Assembly: GCA_964621345.1 (NCBI GenBank)
Contig: CAZUON010000060.1
Coordinates: 1 to 17,719 of the forward strand
DNA: 17,719 nucleotides
Direction of reading: 5' to 3'
From: Glaciecola sp964621345
Lineage (GTDB): Bacteria > Pseudomonadota > Gammaproteobacteria > Enterobacterales > Alteromonadaceae
Shown here: positions 1-7,763 of the stretch, one piece after another
Position numbering within the stretch: the stretch's first letter is position 1
Layout of the letters: every line of letters starts with the position of its first letter
Position numbers and translations under genes: made by a program
The notes under the pieces: model-generated
Database searches by the model: none
Told to the model about the DNA's origin: nothing
Seen by the model: the letters and a program-made list of their open reading frames with translations, nothing else

Positions 1-141
1 GATATAACACTGACCCCAATCTATCCTCAACTCAGTCAGCCGTAACTTAAATAAAGCGTGGAGCATGTATATTCGGCAACACCCATTGTGACGGTTTTTT
101 GACGCCAATTTTACTAAACCCCTGATTTTGCGCGGGTTGTT

Positions 142-158
142 AAGATTGTGTGAATCTT
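142..158 (+). repeat. Inverted repeat upstream of the exported-protein gene
   Basis: AAGATT and AATCTT form a 6-bp inverted repeat around a GTGTG centre, about 60 bases before the preferred start codon at 216. It could be a small hairpin or an operator. The rest of 1-215 shows no gene I can recognise and no convincing -35/-10 pair; TATAAA at 191-196 lacks a matching -35. Confidence 0.3.
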
Positions 159-215
159 GTGCAAATGCTAATCTATACGCTCATAAAAATTATAAATACA
201 GTGGACGTAGTACAG

Positions 216-1244
216 ATGGTGTTTGCCGAATTTATCTCAAAATTAGTCACGAGCGTGTTTTGTGTTCTTGCGCTTTGCGCAAGTGCTGCAGCCGTTACAA
301 ACAGTAGTCTCAACCAAGTCCCTCAAGTGGCATATCAGTGGCCTATATTTGCTGCACAATTAAGTGATGAGACCCTAGCTCGCTGCTCACAGCAGTCATG
401 CAAGCTAAATGTATTAGATAACTCAACTCTTGAATATCTATTTGCACAGCACCCCTTAAAACAAGACGTTTTTGAAGCGCTTACGCTCTCTGAATATGAA
501 CTCTTAGTGAGCAGCGCAACGCTGAGCTTAGGCACAAATCAAACCCAATTGGTTATGGAAATGACGACCAGTTGGCGTGGTGTTCCTATCGATGATTTCA
601 CTGCAAATACATTAGTATCGGGCGAACTAAACACGAGTGCATCCGTGCTAATCAATGCTTGGGTTGAAAGAGTGCAGCAAGAGAACGTTTTTGATGCGAA
701 GCGCATCTACGGCGTAATTGGCGCAAGCGATTACACGAAGCAGCTACAACTGCCTGAAAAAATAGGAGAGTTTGTATTTACCGAAACAGCGCTTTACCAC
801 GACCCTATGCAAGGCAGTATTTCACGATATGTTCATCCTGACTTTGCAGATGCGGTAGTCGACGTTTCAGTATATCCGGTGTCACCTTTCATTCATAAGC
901 ACAATGCAAAGGGGTTTTTAAGTAGTGAGATGGAAAACGAAAAATCGCATATTCAAGCGCTTATTCAGCAAGCCAAAGTCGACGATTACCATATCTCCGC
1001 GATTATCCCTGCACGTTTCAACTCAGTACAAGGGGAGCTTGAAGGCCTATCGATGGAAGTTGCCTTGCAAACCCAAATTGACCCGATATACAGCACCCAG
1101 TTTCTTTTTACTCAAAACGATAAGTTTATCAAACTAACCGGCAACCTTCCCAAGCACATGATGCTTGCATTGGTTGAGCAATCTATCGCTCAAATAAGCG
1201 TACCGGAAGAATCTGAGTTTATGCAATTAATGCGTCAGCAGTAG
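216..1244 (+). CDS. Exported protein of unknown function
   Basis: I do not recognise this protein. The frame is open from a GTG at 150, but the ATG at 216 is the better start. It gives a 342-residue product opening with a short n-region (MVFAEFISK), a hydrophobic stretch at about residues 10-25 and an Ala-rich ASAAA cleavage region, so a Sec signal peptide is likely. A GGA about 10 bases upstream is a modest ribosome binding site. The mature part has two close cysteines (57 and 62, CSQQSC) that could form a disulfide in the periplasm. It is otherwise a soluble mixed sequence without membrane segments. The C-terminal third (FLFTQNDKFIKLTGNLP) reads like a beta-strand-rich domain. It converges with the PH-domain gene, leaving 22 bases between the stops. 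Periplasmic location is inferred from the signal only. Confidence 0.7.
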   Translation: MVFAEFISKLVTSVFCVLALCASAAAVTNSSLNQVPQVAYQWPIFAAQLSDETLARCSQQSCKLNVLDNSTLEYLFAQHPLKQDVFEALTLSEYELLVSSATLSLGTNQTQLVMEMTTSWRGVPIDDFTANTLVSGELNTSASVLINAWVERVQQENVFDAKRIYGVIGASDYTKQLQLPEKIGEFVFTETALYHDPMQGSISRYVHPDFADAVVDVSVYPVSPFIHKHNAKGFLSSEMENEKSHIQALIQQAKVDDYHISAIIPARFNSVQGELEGLSMEVALQTQIDPIYSTQFLFTQNDKFIKLTGNLPKHMMLALVEQSIAQISVPEESEFMQLMRQQ

Positions 1245-1266
1245 GCATTTGCTAAAAGAATGCTCT

Positions 1267-1644
1267 TTACTGAGCAAACATACAATCGGCTAAGGTTTTT
1301 TGTACTTCAACGGCAAGATTAGCAGCAATCTCAACTTTAATTCCGTCATGTCTGCCCGATACCCAAATAGTCAATTCACAATCGGTATCAAAGCGCCCCG
1401 CCGTTTGCACATTAAAGGTCGTGATTGATTTATAAGGGATACTTAAATAGTCAATTTTTTTACCGGTTACGCCCTGCTTATCAATAAAAATTAGGCGCTT
1501 ATTAGTAAAAACGTATAGATCTCTAACCATTTTGTAAGCGTGATTGACTTGCTCAGAACCTGCAAGTACAGGCGCAAGCTCCTCTGATACTTCGTTTACA
1601 TCGACTTCACTTGCGTTACCCATTAATGCATCTAATAAACCCAT
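1267..1644 (-). CDS. Small bacterial PH-domain protein
   Basis: This 125-residue protein matches the short bacterial pleckstrin-homology family (bPH_1, formerly DUF1696). The diagnostic part is residues 43-75: LYVFTNKRLIFIDKQG, then TGKKIDYLSIPYKSI, followed by strands ending in LTIWVSGRHDGIKVEI. The N-terminus (MGLLDALMG) and a short acidic region precede the PH fold, and a C-terminal helix at about 106-121 closes it. There is no signal peptide, so it should be cytosolic. The family function is poorly known. AGGA, six bases before the ATG at 1642-1644, supports the start. It lies 73 bases after the hydrolase gene on the same strand and may be the last gene of a der-hydrolase-PH transcript. 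The family assignment is fairly secure, but no role can be given. Confidence 0.85.
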   Translation of the reverse strand: MGLLDALMGNASEVDVNEVSEELAPVLAGSEQVNHAYKMVRDLYVFTNKRLIFIDKQGVTGKKIDYLSIPYKSITTFNVQTAGRFDTDCELTIWVSGRHDGIKVEIAANLAVEVQKTLADCMFAQ

Positions 1645-1717
1645 TTCATTTCCTTATTTAATTAAATTATTATGCTGTAGAATAATTCTAGTCTTTGTTC
1701 ACAAAATCTACGTGGCC

Positions 1718-2749
1718 TTAAGTGTTTTTACAAAAATCTGCAATACTGCGCGCGGTTTCGCGGCTTATGTCAGGGCAAGCAATCGGAAAAACTTCTGTGG
1801 CATGAATGGTTCCCATCACTTGTCTGCACGACGCCTGCACACCTGAACGCATCAATAGTCGATAAAAATTAATTCCTTCATCTCGCAGCGGATCGCATTC
1901 ATTAACACTGATGACCGTTGGGACTAAACCTTTTACGTCTTTTTCGGAGGCAAAGCCAGGCCACGCAAGCGGGTTTTGCTGATTAAATGCGTCAATCCCG
2001 TATATCATTGCGCCCTGATTGTTATGTAAGTCGAGTAATATTCCATTATTTTCTATTGACGATGGATACTCCTCAGAAGGCCAACTACCTGCAATATAAG
2101 GGCATAAAGCATATATGCCTGATACAAGTCCTAAATCGCCATCTTGTTTTAACTGTAGCGCTGAGGAAATCGCTAGGTTCCCACCACCGCTATCGCCACA
2201 TAGTATTATCTTGTTTGGATTTAGCCCTAAGTCTTGGCTATTTGTATGCAGCCACTTAAGCCCTGATACACAATCGTTTAGACCTGCAGGGAATGGCGCG
2301 ACCTCTTTCACCGATGAGGACACAAGTGCATTTCTAAAATCGACCATGGCCACCGCTACACCTTGCGCAGCCATTATCCTTGCCCATGCTTTGTAGTTGC
2401 CATCGTAACAAGACATGGTCGCCATGCCGCCGCCATGGATGTAGTACACACAAGGAAGCACATCGTTTGTATCTGGGCGTATGAGGCGTATGTTTATTGG
2501 GTTGTTATCTGGGGCAGATTCAAGTGTATGTTCTGTCACCCGCAAACCCGATGAAGGAGCAATTTGTTCGGTATCACACATATTTAAAAACTGCTTAACC
2601 ATTGCTCTGGTCGCCACTGCTTTAAGGGCACTTGCCGCTTCTAATGCAGCTTCGCGACTTTCAACATCTTTACTACCGCCCATAGCAACTTTTCCAAAAA
2701 TTGCTTTAATACGAGGGTCAATTCTAGGGTCGCTTTTTATTTTACTCAC
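1718..2749 (-). CDS. Alpha/beta hydrolase, HSL-like (family IV) esterase/lipase
   Basis: A 343-residue carboxylester hydrolase of the hormone-sensitive-lipase group (alpha/beta hydrolase fold 3). The oxyanion-hole motif HGGG is at residues 105-108 and the nucleophile motif GDSGG at 185-189 puts the catalytic Ser at 187. The likely acid is Asp286 (NECDPLRDEG) and the base His316 (GTIHATEVF), both in the usual order and spacing. The N-terminal 70 residues are helical and probably form the cap. No signal peptide is seen, so it is cytosolic. The start is GTG at 2747-2749, backed by GAGG seven bases upstream. It follows der by 45 bases on the same strand, so it may be cotranscribed with it. The substrate cannot be told from sequence; short-chain acyl esters are usual for the family. 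Confidence 0.9.
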   Translation of the reverse strand: MSKIKSDPRIDPRIKAIFGKVAMGGSKDVESREAALEAASALKAVATRAMVKQFLNMCDTEQIAPSSGLRVTEHTLESAPDNNPINIRLIRPDTNDVLPCVYYIHGGGMATMSCYDGNYKAWARIMAAQGVAVAMVDFRNALVSSSVKEVAPFPAGLNDCVSGLKWLHTNSQDLGLNPNKIILCGDSGGGNLAISSALQLKQDGDLGLVSGIYALCPYIAGSWPSEEYPSSIENNGILLDLHNNQGAMIYGIDAFNQQNPLAWPGFASEKDVKGLVPTVISVNECDPLRDEGINFYRLLMRSGVQASCRQVMGTIHATEVFPIACPDISRETARSIADFCKNT

Positions 2750-2794
2750 AGGTTCGCCTCATTATCTTATCGCGATAACGCAATAGCTTAATAT

Positions 2795-4237
2795 TTACTT
2801 TCGTTTGTACATGGCCATCAAACGCTTACGTTTACGCTCTTGGGTAACCGTAAGTACCGCCTTTTTGCCCTCAAATGGGTTAGCGCCCTCTCTAAACTCA
2901 ATCTTAATTGGCGTGCCCATGATTTTCAGGGACTTACGGTAGTAGTTCATTAAGTAACGCTTGTACGAGTCAGGTAAGTCTTTAACTTGGTTACCATGAA
3001 TAACAATTACCGGAGGGTTGTAGCCTCCGGCGTGTGCGTATTTCATTTTCACGCGGCGACTGCGCACAAGAGGTGGTTGATGATCTTGTTGCGCCATCTC
3101 CATTATATCGGTCAACATAGAGGTTGTGATGCGTTTAGTTGCAGACTCATAAGCTTCTTGTACAGACTCAAATAAGTGGCCAACGCCGGTGCCATGTAAT
3201 GCTGAAATAAAATGTAACCTAGCGAAATCAACAAAACCTAAACGTCGGTCAAGCTCTCGTTTCACTTCATCTTTCACGAAGGTATCAAGTCCATCCCATT
3301 TATTGACCGCAAGCACTAGCGAGCGCCCAGAGTTTAATACAAAACCTAAGAGACTCAGGTCTTGTTCTGATATCCCCTCTCGAGCATCAATCACCAAAAG
3401 CACTACGTTGGATTCTTCAATCGCTTGCAGCGTTTTCACAATAGAGAATTTTTCGACCGCTTCGGAGACTTTTCTACGCTTACGTACTCCGGCGGTATCA
3501 ATTAATACATACTCGCGTTCGTCGCGCTCCATAGGAATAAATATACTGTCGCGGGTAGTACCGGGTTCATCATAGACCACAACACGTTCTTCCCCTAAAA
3601 TTCGGTTTGTGAGGGTCGATTTTCCAACGTTGGGTTTGCCGACGATAGCAAGTTTAATCGGTGAGTTCTGTAAGCGTTCTAACTTGGCCTGCGCATCTTC
3701 CTCTTCAAGTACTTCATCTTCTTGAATAAGCATGTCAGGGAAGTCTGCTTCTATGGGCAAGAGCAAGTCGTTGAGCAACTGGCTAACGCCTCGCCCCTGA
3801 GACGCTGCAATTTGAAACAGACTTTCAAATCCCAATGAATAAAAATCGGCACTTTCACTGTCACCGTCGATACCATCAACTTTGTTGGCAACAACGTGAA
3901 TAACCTTATCTTGCTTACGTAAATGATCGGCAATGCCAATATCTGCAGGTGTTAAGCCTGCCCTTGCATCGACCATAAATAACACAACATCAGCCTCATC
4001 AATAGCTAACAACGATTGTTGTGCCATGGCCGCGTCAATGCCTTCTTCATCACCTGTTATGCCGCCGGTATCCACTACGATGAACTGCCGTTCTTCAAAC
4101 TTCGCCTGTCCATATTTGCGGTCGCGCGTTAAGCCCGGGAAATCGGCAACTAACGCGTCTCGCGTGTGTGTTAGGCGGTTAAATAAGGTAGATTTGCCTA
4201 CATTAGGGCGTCCTACAAGGGCAATTACCGGTAACAT
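2795..4237 (-). CDS. der: Ribosome-assembly GTPase Der (EngA)
   Basis: Der is an essential tandem GTPase that acts in late 50S ribosomal subunit maturation. All expected parts are visible in 480 residues. G domain 1 has the P-loop GRPNVGKS at 9-16, DTGG at 56-59 and NKVD at 118-121. An acidic linker spans about 164-185. G domain 2 has GKPNVGKS at 200-207, DTAG at 247-250, NKWD at 312-315 and SALHGTG at 345-351. The C-terminal KH-like RNA-binding domain covers about 370-480 and ends in a basic tail (KRKRLMAMYKRK). Length is close to the roughly 490 residues of E. coli Der. AGAGG lies just upstream of the ATG. The usual neighbour bamB lies upstream, but a strong terminator separates them, and a second hairpin sits in the short der leader. 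Confidence 0.98.
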   Translation of the reverse strand: MLPVIALVGRPNVGKSTLFNRLTHTRDALVADFPGLTRDRKYGQAKFEERQFIVVDTGGITGDEEGIDAAMAQQSLLAIDEADVVLFMVDARAGLTPADIGIADHLRKQDKVIHVVANKVDGIDGDSESADFYSLGFESLFQIAASQGRGVSQLLNDLLLPIEADFPDMLIQEDEVLEEEDAQAKLERLQNSPIKLAIVGKPNVGKSTLTNRILGEERVVVYDEPGTTRDSIFIPMERDEREYVLIDTAGVRKRRKVSEAVEKFSIVKTLQAIEESNVVLLVIDAREGISEQDLSLLGFVLNSGRSLVLAVNKWDGLDTFVKDEVKRELDRRLGFVDFARLHFISALHGTGVGHLFESVQEAYESATKRITTSMLTDIMEMAQQDHQPPLVRSRRVKMKYAHAGGYNPPVIVIHGNQVKDLPDSYKRYLMNYYRKSLKIMGTPIKIEFREGANPFEGKKAVLTVTQERKRKRLMAMYKRK

Positions 4238-4252
4238 ATTTTTCCTCTTACG

Positions 4253-4271
4253 AAAGGGGATCTTCCCCTTT
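4253..4271 (-). repeat. Hairpin in the der leader
   Basis: AAAGGGG and CCCCTTT form a 7-bp stem around a five-base loop. It ends about 16 bases before the der ATG and lies just after the bamB terminator. Read on the der strand it is not followed by a U-run, so it is unlikely to terminate. It lies close to the ribosome binding site and could affect RNA stability or translation. Confidence 0.45.
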
Positions 4272-4279
4272 TAAAGTGT

Positions 4280-4312
4280 AAAAACGCCAATAGAAACACT
4301 ATTGGCGTTTTT
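4280..4312 (-). terminator. Intrinsic terminator after bamB
   Basis: AAAAACGCCAATAG pairs perfectly with CTATTGGCGTTTTT over 14 bp around a five-base loop. Read leftward from bamB it ends in a run of five Us, a textbook Rho-independent terminator. The A/T ends are symmetric, so it would work in both directions. It lies 23 bases after the bamB stop and 42 bases before the der start. Confidence 0.92.
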
Positions 4313-4335
4313 GCATGGTGTACAGTGATATAAAA

Positions 4336-5559
4336 TTAAGGCGTAGAAATCAAACTGACTTCGCCGTCTCTGGTTTGTACCACCAGCAAATTATCTTGAA
4401 ATATTGGCGCGGCATAAATGCCTTCATCTTCGTCATCTCCGCCGATGTCGAGGCGAGAAACATATTCGCCCTCTTCTTGCGTAAACCAATGAAGAAAACC
4501 ATACTTATCGCCCACTACAATGTAATCTCCAACCGGCGTGGCTTCAGTCAAATTACGACGACGTAACTCGCCTGATGACCATAACTCGACGCCGTTTCTT
4601 CTATCAATCGCATAGACATTTGAGTTGTTGTCAGTCACAAATAATCGGTTACCGAAAATACTAACGTTTCTAAATGATGCGTACTCTCGACTCCAAATGA
4701 CCTGACCGGTTCTCAACTCAACCGCCGACAATGCGCCTCCGTAACTAACAACAAACACCGTACCACCAAAAACTAAAGGCTTGCTGTCTACATCTACGAT
4801 ACGTTCAAGCTCTGTCGCGCCTGCAGGTTTAGCAATCACTTGCTCCCATGCGGTTAAACCAGAGTCGATAATCGTGACCAATAGGCGACCACTGGCTAAA
4901 CCAACAATCGCACCGCCGTTAGCAGCAGCGGGAGGTGACACTCCACGCAATGTCAAAGGGGGTACATCTGACTCGTTTTGCCACTTTATCTCACCGGTCT
5001 CAGCATCTAAGCCAAGCAAAGTACCTGCAACGGTATTTACAACAACAATGCCTGAGTCAATCGCTGGAGCAGCTAAGACTTCACTAGGCACCTGAGTACG
5101 CCATTCGATGCTGCCATCGGCTTCGTTTATCGCGATGACCTCGCCATTCTCTGTGCCTATATATAAACGTTGATAGGCTAGTGTAATACCACCGGCGATT
5201 TTAGCCGAAACTCGCCCAGCGAATAATCCATAAAGATTACCGATTGAACTTGCAGTACTAGGGGTACTGATATCAATATCCCATATACGCTTACCTGTTT
5301 CAGGAGACAAAGCAACGATTAAGCCCTCTCGGTCTGCGGCAAATATTTTTTCATAACCAACAGCCGGAGTCAGTCTCGAGAAGTAATTATCGACACCATC
5401 TCCTACACTGGCATCCCAAATCACTTCACTCTCAAACGCCATTTGGATTTCAGGAAGAGTACGTATTTCTATTTCTTCGTCGTCTGCAAACCAGTTAGAA
5501 ACGGTAGTACAACCGCTTAACAACAAAGCTAAGGCGACTACTTTTATACTATTGTTCAC
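4336..5559 (-). CDS. bamB: Outer-membrane assembly lipoprotein BamB
   Basis: BamB is the beta-propeller lipoprotein of the BAM complex, which folds and inserts outer-membrane proteins; it binds BamA at the periplasmic face. This 407-residue protein has a lipoprotein signal with lipobox LLSGC, placing the acylated Cys at 17. It then shows repeated PQQ-like propeller blades, recognisable as recurring patterns such as LSPETGKRIWDIDI, NEADGSIEWRTQV, LDAETGEIKWQ, VELRTGQVIWSREY and IDRRNGVELW. The start is GTG at 5557-5559, inside the end of yfgM, with which it overlaps by 11 bases, so translation is probably coupled; no good ribosome binding site of its own is seen. A strong terminator follows. 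The order hisS-yfgM-bamB-der is the conserved gammaproteobacterial one. Confidence 0.96.
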   Translation of the reverse strand: MNNSIKVVALALLLSGCTTVSNWFADDEEIEIRTLPEIQMAFESEVIWDASVGDGVDNYFSRLTPAVGYEKIFAADREGLIVALSPETGKRIWDIDISTPSTASSIGNLYGLFAGRVSAKIAGGITLAYQRLYIGTENGEVIAINEADGSIEWRTQVPSEVLAAPAIDSGIVVVNTVAGTLLGLDAETGEIKWQNESDVPPLTLRGVSPPAAANGGAIVGLASGRLLVTIIDSGLTAWEQVIAKPAGATELERIVDVDSKPLVFGGTVFVVSYGGALSAVELRTGQVIWSREYASFRNVSIFGNRLFVTDNNSNVYAIDRRNGVELWSSGELRRRNLTEATPVGDYIVVGDKYGFLHWFTQEEGEYVSRLDIGGDDEDEGIYAAPIFQDNLLVVQTRDGEVSLISTP

Positions 5560-6187
5560 TTTCAGTGCTCACTGCTTGAGTTTTTGCATAGGCGATATTA
5601 TCGATTTTCATCTTAATGTTTTGGTCGTTTTCAAGCTCAGCCAATGCAAGGTTATAAGAAGTTTTTGCTTGGTCAAATTGACCTTGTGCGTAATACACAT
5701 CACCTTTCAGTTCATTGACTTGGTCACTAAATGCCGGCGCACTTACTGCCTCAAGCTGCGCAACCGCTTGAGGGTACTCAGCCAATTGAAGATGTATTTT
5801 TGCCAAACGCAGCTTAGCCACGTCAGCTACTTCTGAGCTTCCGGTAGCTGCAATCTCTAACTGCTCTTTAGCTGTTTCAAAATCGTCTTCTAATACCGCT
5901 TGCTGCGCAACTATCATCGCTGCTAATGGTGCATAGCCGGTGTCTTTATTTTCGCTCACAAACTGACTTAGCACTTGGCTATCTTCGCTTTCAGCAAACT
6001 CAGTGATGCTGGCAGTGTAGGCTTGAGACGCAGACTCTTTAGTCGCAATCATACTGTCGTTGTAATAACGCCAGCCCCATAGACCGCCTAGGCCGAGTAC
6101 CGCGCCTAGAATAATGACAGTGCCATTTTCCTTCCAAAATCGTTTAATTGCTTCAATTTGTTGTTCTTCTGTTTCAAAGCGTTCCAT
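5549..6187 (-). CDS. yfgM: Inner-membrane TPR-like protein YfgM
   Basis: YfgM (ancillary SecYEG translocon subunit) is a single-pass inner-membrane protein. In E. coli it associates with PpiD at the translocon and helps hand proteins to periplasmic chaperones. This 212-residue homologue has a short charged cytosolic start (MERFETEEQQIEAIKRFWKE), one membrane segment at about 23-39 followed by WRYYND, and a periplasmic helical TPR-like domain over the remaining 165 residues. These are the family hallmarks. AGAGG lies about six bases before the ATG, a strong ribosome binding site. bamB begins inside its last codons. Unlike in many relatives, 201 bases separate it from hisS, leaving room for its own promoter. 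Confidence 0.93.
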   Translation of the reverse strand: MERFETEEQQIEAIKRFWKENGTVIILGAVLGLGGLWGWRYYNDSMIATKESASQAYTASITEFAESEDSQVLSQFVSENKDTGYAPLAAMIVAQQAVLEDDFETAKEQLEIAATGSSEVADVAKLRLAKIHLQLAEYPQAVAQLEAVSAPAFSDQVNELKGDVYYAQGQFDQAKTSYNLALAELENDQNIKMKIDNIAYAKTQAVSTESEQ

Positions 6188-6264
6188 GTTTTCCTCTATA
6201 TATGGTCATCGCATCAAGCGATTTGTACAGTGTCTTTTAATGCTTTCGTTTTCGCTAAATGCAA

Positions 6265-6292
6265 TAAGTATCTTCGGTAATTACTCTGCCAA
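6265..6292 (-). promoter_or_regulatory. Weak candidate promoter for yfgM-bamB
   Basis: On the minus strand TTGGCA (five of six matches to the -35 consensus) stands 16 bases before TACTTA, a poor -10. It lies in the 201-base gap between hisS and yfgM. It is the best candidate I see there, but it is not convincing. Confidence 0.25.
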
Positions 6293-6388
6293 TCAATGCA
6301 TTTATCGCTTTTTAAATTGGCGCAAAGTATATCCTATTTACGAGCAGCGATCTTGCTGAATATTTGCGATTAATTTTAATCGTCTAAT

Positions 6389-7657
6389 TTACTCTGACAG
6401 TAAGGCAAATAACGACTCTTCATCAAGATTTTGCGACGCTTTTTCTTCACGTAAAAAACGTATTTCAAAGTGCGCTTCCCCGGTTGTTTGCTCATTCACA
6501 ATAACAACAGAACTTGCACCAGACGCATCTGCTTTTTTCATCAGCTTTTTCATATTCACAGCGCCGCAGTGCAACTGCACTTTCAATTTCGGCAATGCAT
6601 CACGCAAACATTCAGCTAACTGCATAGCTCGAGTCTGCATTAAATCACTACCTGCGCTGATGTAGACATCTGCTTTTGGTAAAAATTCATCGCTTTGACG
6701 AATACTTTCAATTAACAAAACCAAGCGCTCTAAGCCCATCGCAAAACCGACCGCTGGTGTTGCCTTGCCGCCGAGTTGAGAAACCAAATTGTCATATCTT
6801 CCACCGGCACAAATAGTTCCTTGAGCACCGAGCATATCAGTTACCCATTCAAATACAGTGCGGTTGTAATAATCTAGACCTCGCACTAACGATGGATTAA
6901 CTTCATATTTAACATTGAGTGCGTCGAGCATTGAACATACTTTTTCAAAGTGCGCTTTAGAGTCTTCATCTAGATGATCAATTAAGCGCGGGGCATCTTT
7001 CAATAGTGCTTGCGTTGTTTGATTCTTGCTGTCGAGAACTCTTAACGGGTTTGAGCTTAGACGGCGCTGAGAGTCTTCATCTAGTTGCTCATATACACCC
7101 TCAAGAAACGTCACTAGTTTTTCTTTGTACTTGCCTCTCGCCTCAGCACTGCCGAGTGAATTAACCTGCAGAGTCACGCTGTCAGAGATGCCAAATGCCT
7201 TCCATAGTCTGGCTCCCATCATAATGACTTCTACGTCTATATCAGGACCTTCAAACCCGTAGGCTTCAGCACCAAACTGATGAAATTGACGATAACGACC
7301 TTTTTGCGGACGCTCATGGCGGAACATTGGCCCCATGTACCATAAACGTTGCTGTTGATTAAACAACAAGCCATGTTGGTTACCTGCTCTCACACAGCAT
7401 GCCGTACCCTCTGGTCGCAGGGTAAGGCTGTCACCGTTGCGATCCTCAAAGGTATACATTTCTTTTTCAACAATATCCGTCACCTCGCCTATGGAGCGCT
7501 TAAACAACTCAGTGCTCTCCACTATGGGGGTACGAATTTCTTGATATTGGTATGCGCCAACCAATTGCCTAATTTGCGCTTCAACAAACTGCCATATCCC
7601 ACTTTGAGAGGGTATGCAGTCATTCATTCCACGAATTGCTTGTATATTTTTGGCCAC
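6389..7657 (-). CDS. hisS: Histidyl-tRNA synthetase
   Basis: HisRS charges tRNA-His with histidine using ATP; it is a dimeric class II enzyme. The 422 residues match the usual length (E. coli 424). Motif 1 lies around 50-70 (LFKRSIGEVTDIVEKEMYTF). RPEGTA is at 81-86 and motif 2 is around 111-127 (MFRHERPQKGRYRQFHQ). The histidine-specific HisA motif LVRGLDYYNRTVFEW is at 257-271, and motif 3 AVGFAMGLERL is at 302-312. The anticodon-binding domain follows from about 329. The start is GTG at 7655-7657, fixed by the conserved opening MAKNIQAIRGMND; the ribosome binding site is weak. A near-consensus promoter stands just upstream, so it need not depend on the ispG transcript. Confidence 0.98.
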   Translation of the reverse strand: MAKNIQAIRGMNDCIPSQSGIWQFVEAQIRQLVGAYQYQEIRTPIVESTELFKRSIGEVTDIVEKEMYTFEDRNGDSLTLRPEGTACCVRAGNQHGLLFNQQQRLWYMGPMFRHERPQKGRYRQFHQFGAEAYGFEGPDIDVEVIMMGARLWKAFGISDSVTLQVNSLGSAEARGKYKEKLVTFLEGVYEQLDEDSQRRLSSNPLRVLDSKNQTTQALLKDAPRLIDHLDEDSKAHFEKVCSMLDALNVKYEVNPSLVRGLDYYNRTVFEWVTDMLGAQGTICAGGRYDNLVSQLGGKATPAVGFAMGLERLVLLIESIRQSDEFLPKADVYISAGSDLMQTRAMQLAECLRDALPKLKVQLHCGAVNMKKLMKKADASGASSVVIVNEQTTGEAHFEIRFLREEKASQNLDEESLFALLSE

Positions 7658-7690
7658 GGTATACTCAGTGTCGATGTTAAAAAGCCATGC

Positions 7691-7719
7691 ATTATATGGA
7701 TTTTGTTGGCTTGGGTAAA
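7691..7719 (-). promoter_or_regulatory. Sigma-70 promoter for hisS
   Basis: On the minus strand TTTACC (-35, complement at 7714-7719) and a perfect TATAAT (-10, complement at 7691-7696) are separated by exactly 17 bases. The start of transcription would fall near 7684, giving a leader of under 30 bases before the GTG start. That is too short for an attenuator. Confidence 0.72.
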
Positions 7720-7763
7720 TTGCTGGGAGGGATTATTTAACGAGACCTTAGCAGTTAGGCGAC

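Noticed and set aside
150..215. GTG start for the leftmost exported protein
   Set aside because: It would place 22 extra residues before a well-formed signal peptide; the ATG at 216 gives a normal n-region.
2767..2778. Perfect palindrome TTATCGCGATAA between der and the hydrolase gene
   Set aside because: It has no loop or U-run for a terminator and is short enough to arise by chance; no nearby promoter makes it a likely operator.
6186..6359. Plus-strand open frame of about 58 codons in the hisS-yfgM gap with a short hydrophobic stretch
   Set aside because: No ribosome binding site, its start overlaps the yfgM start codon on the other strand, and the composition is that of AT-rich noncoding DNA.
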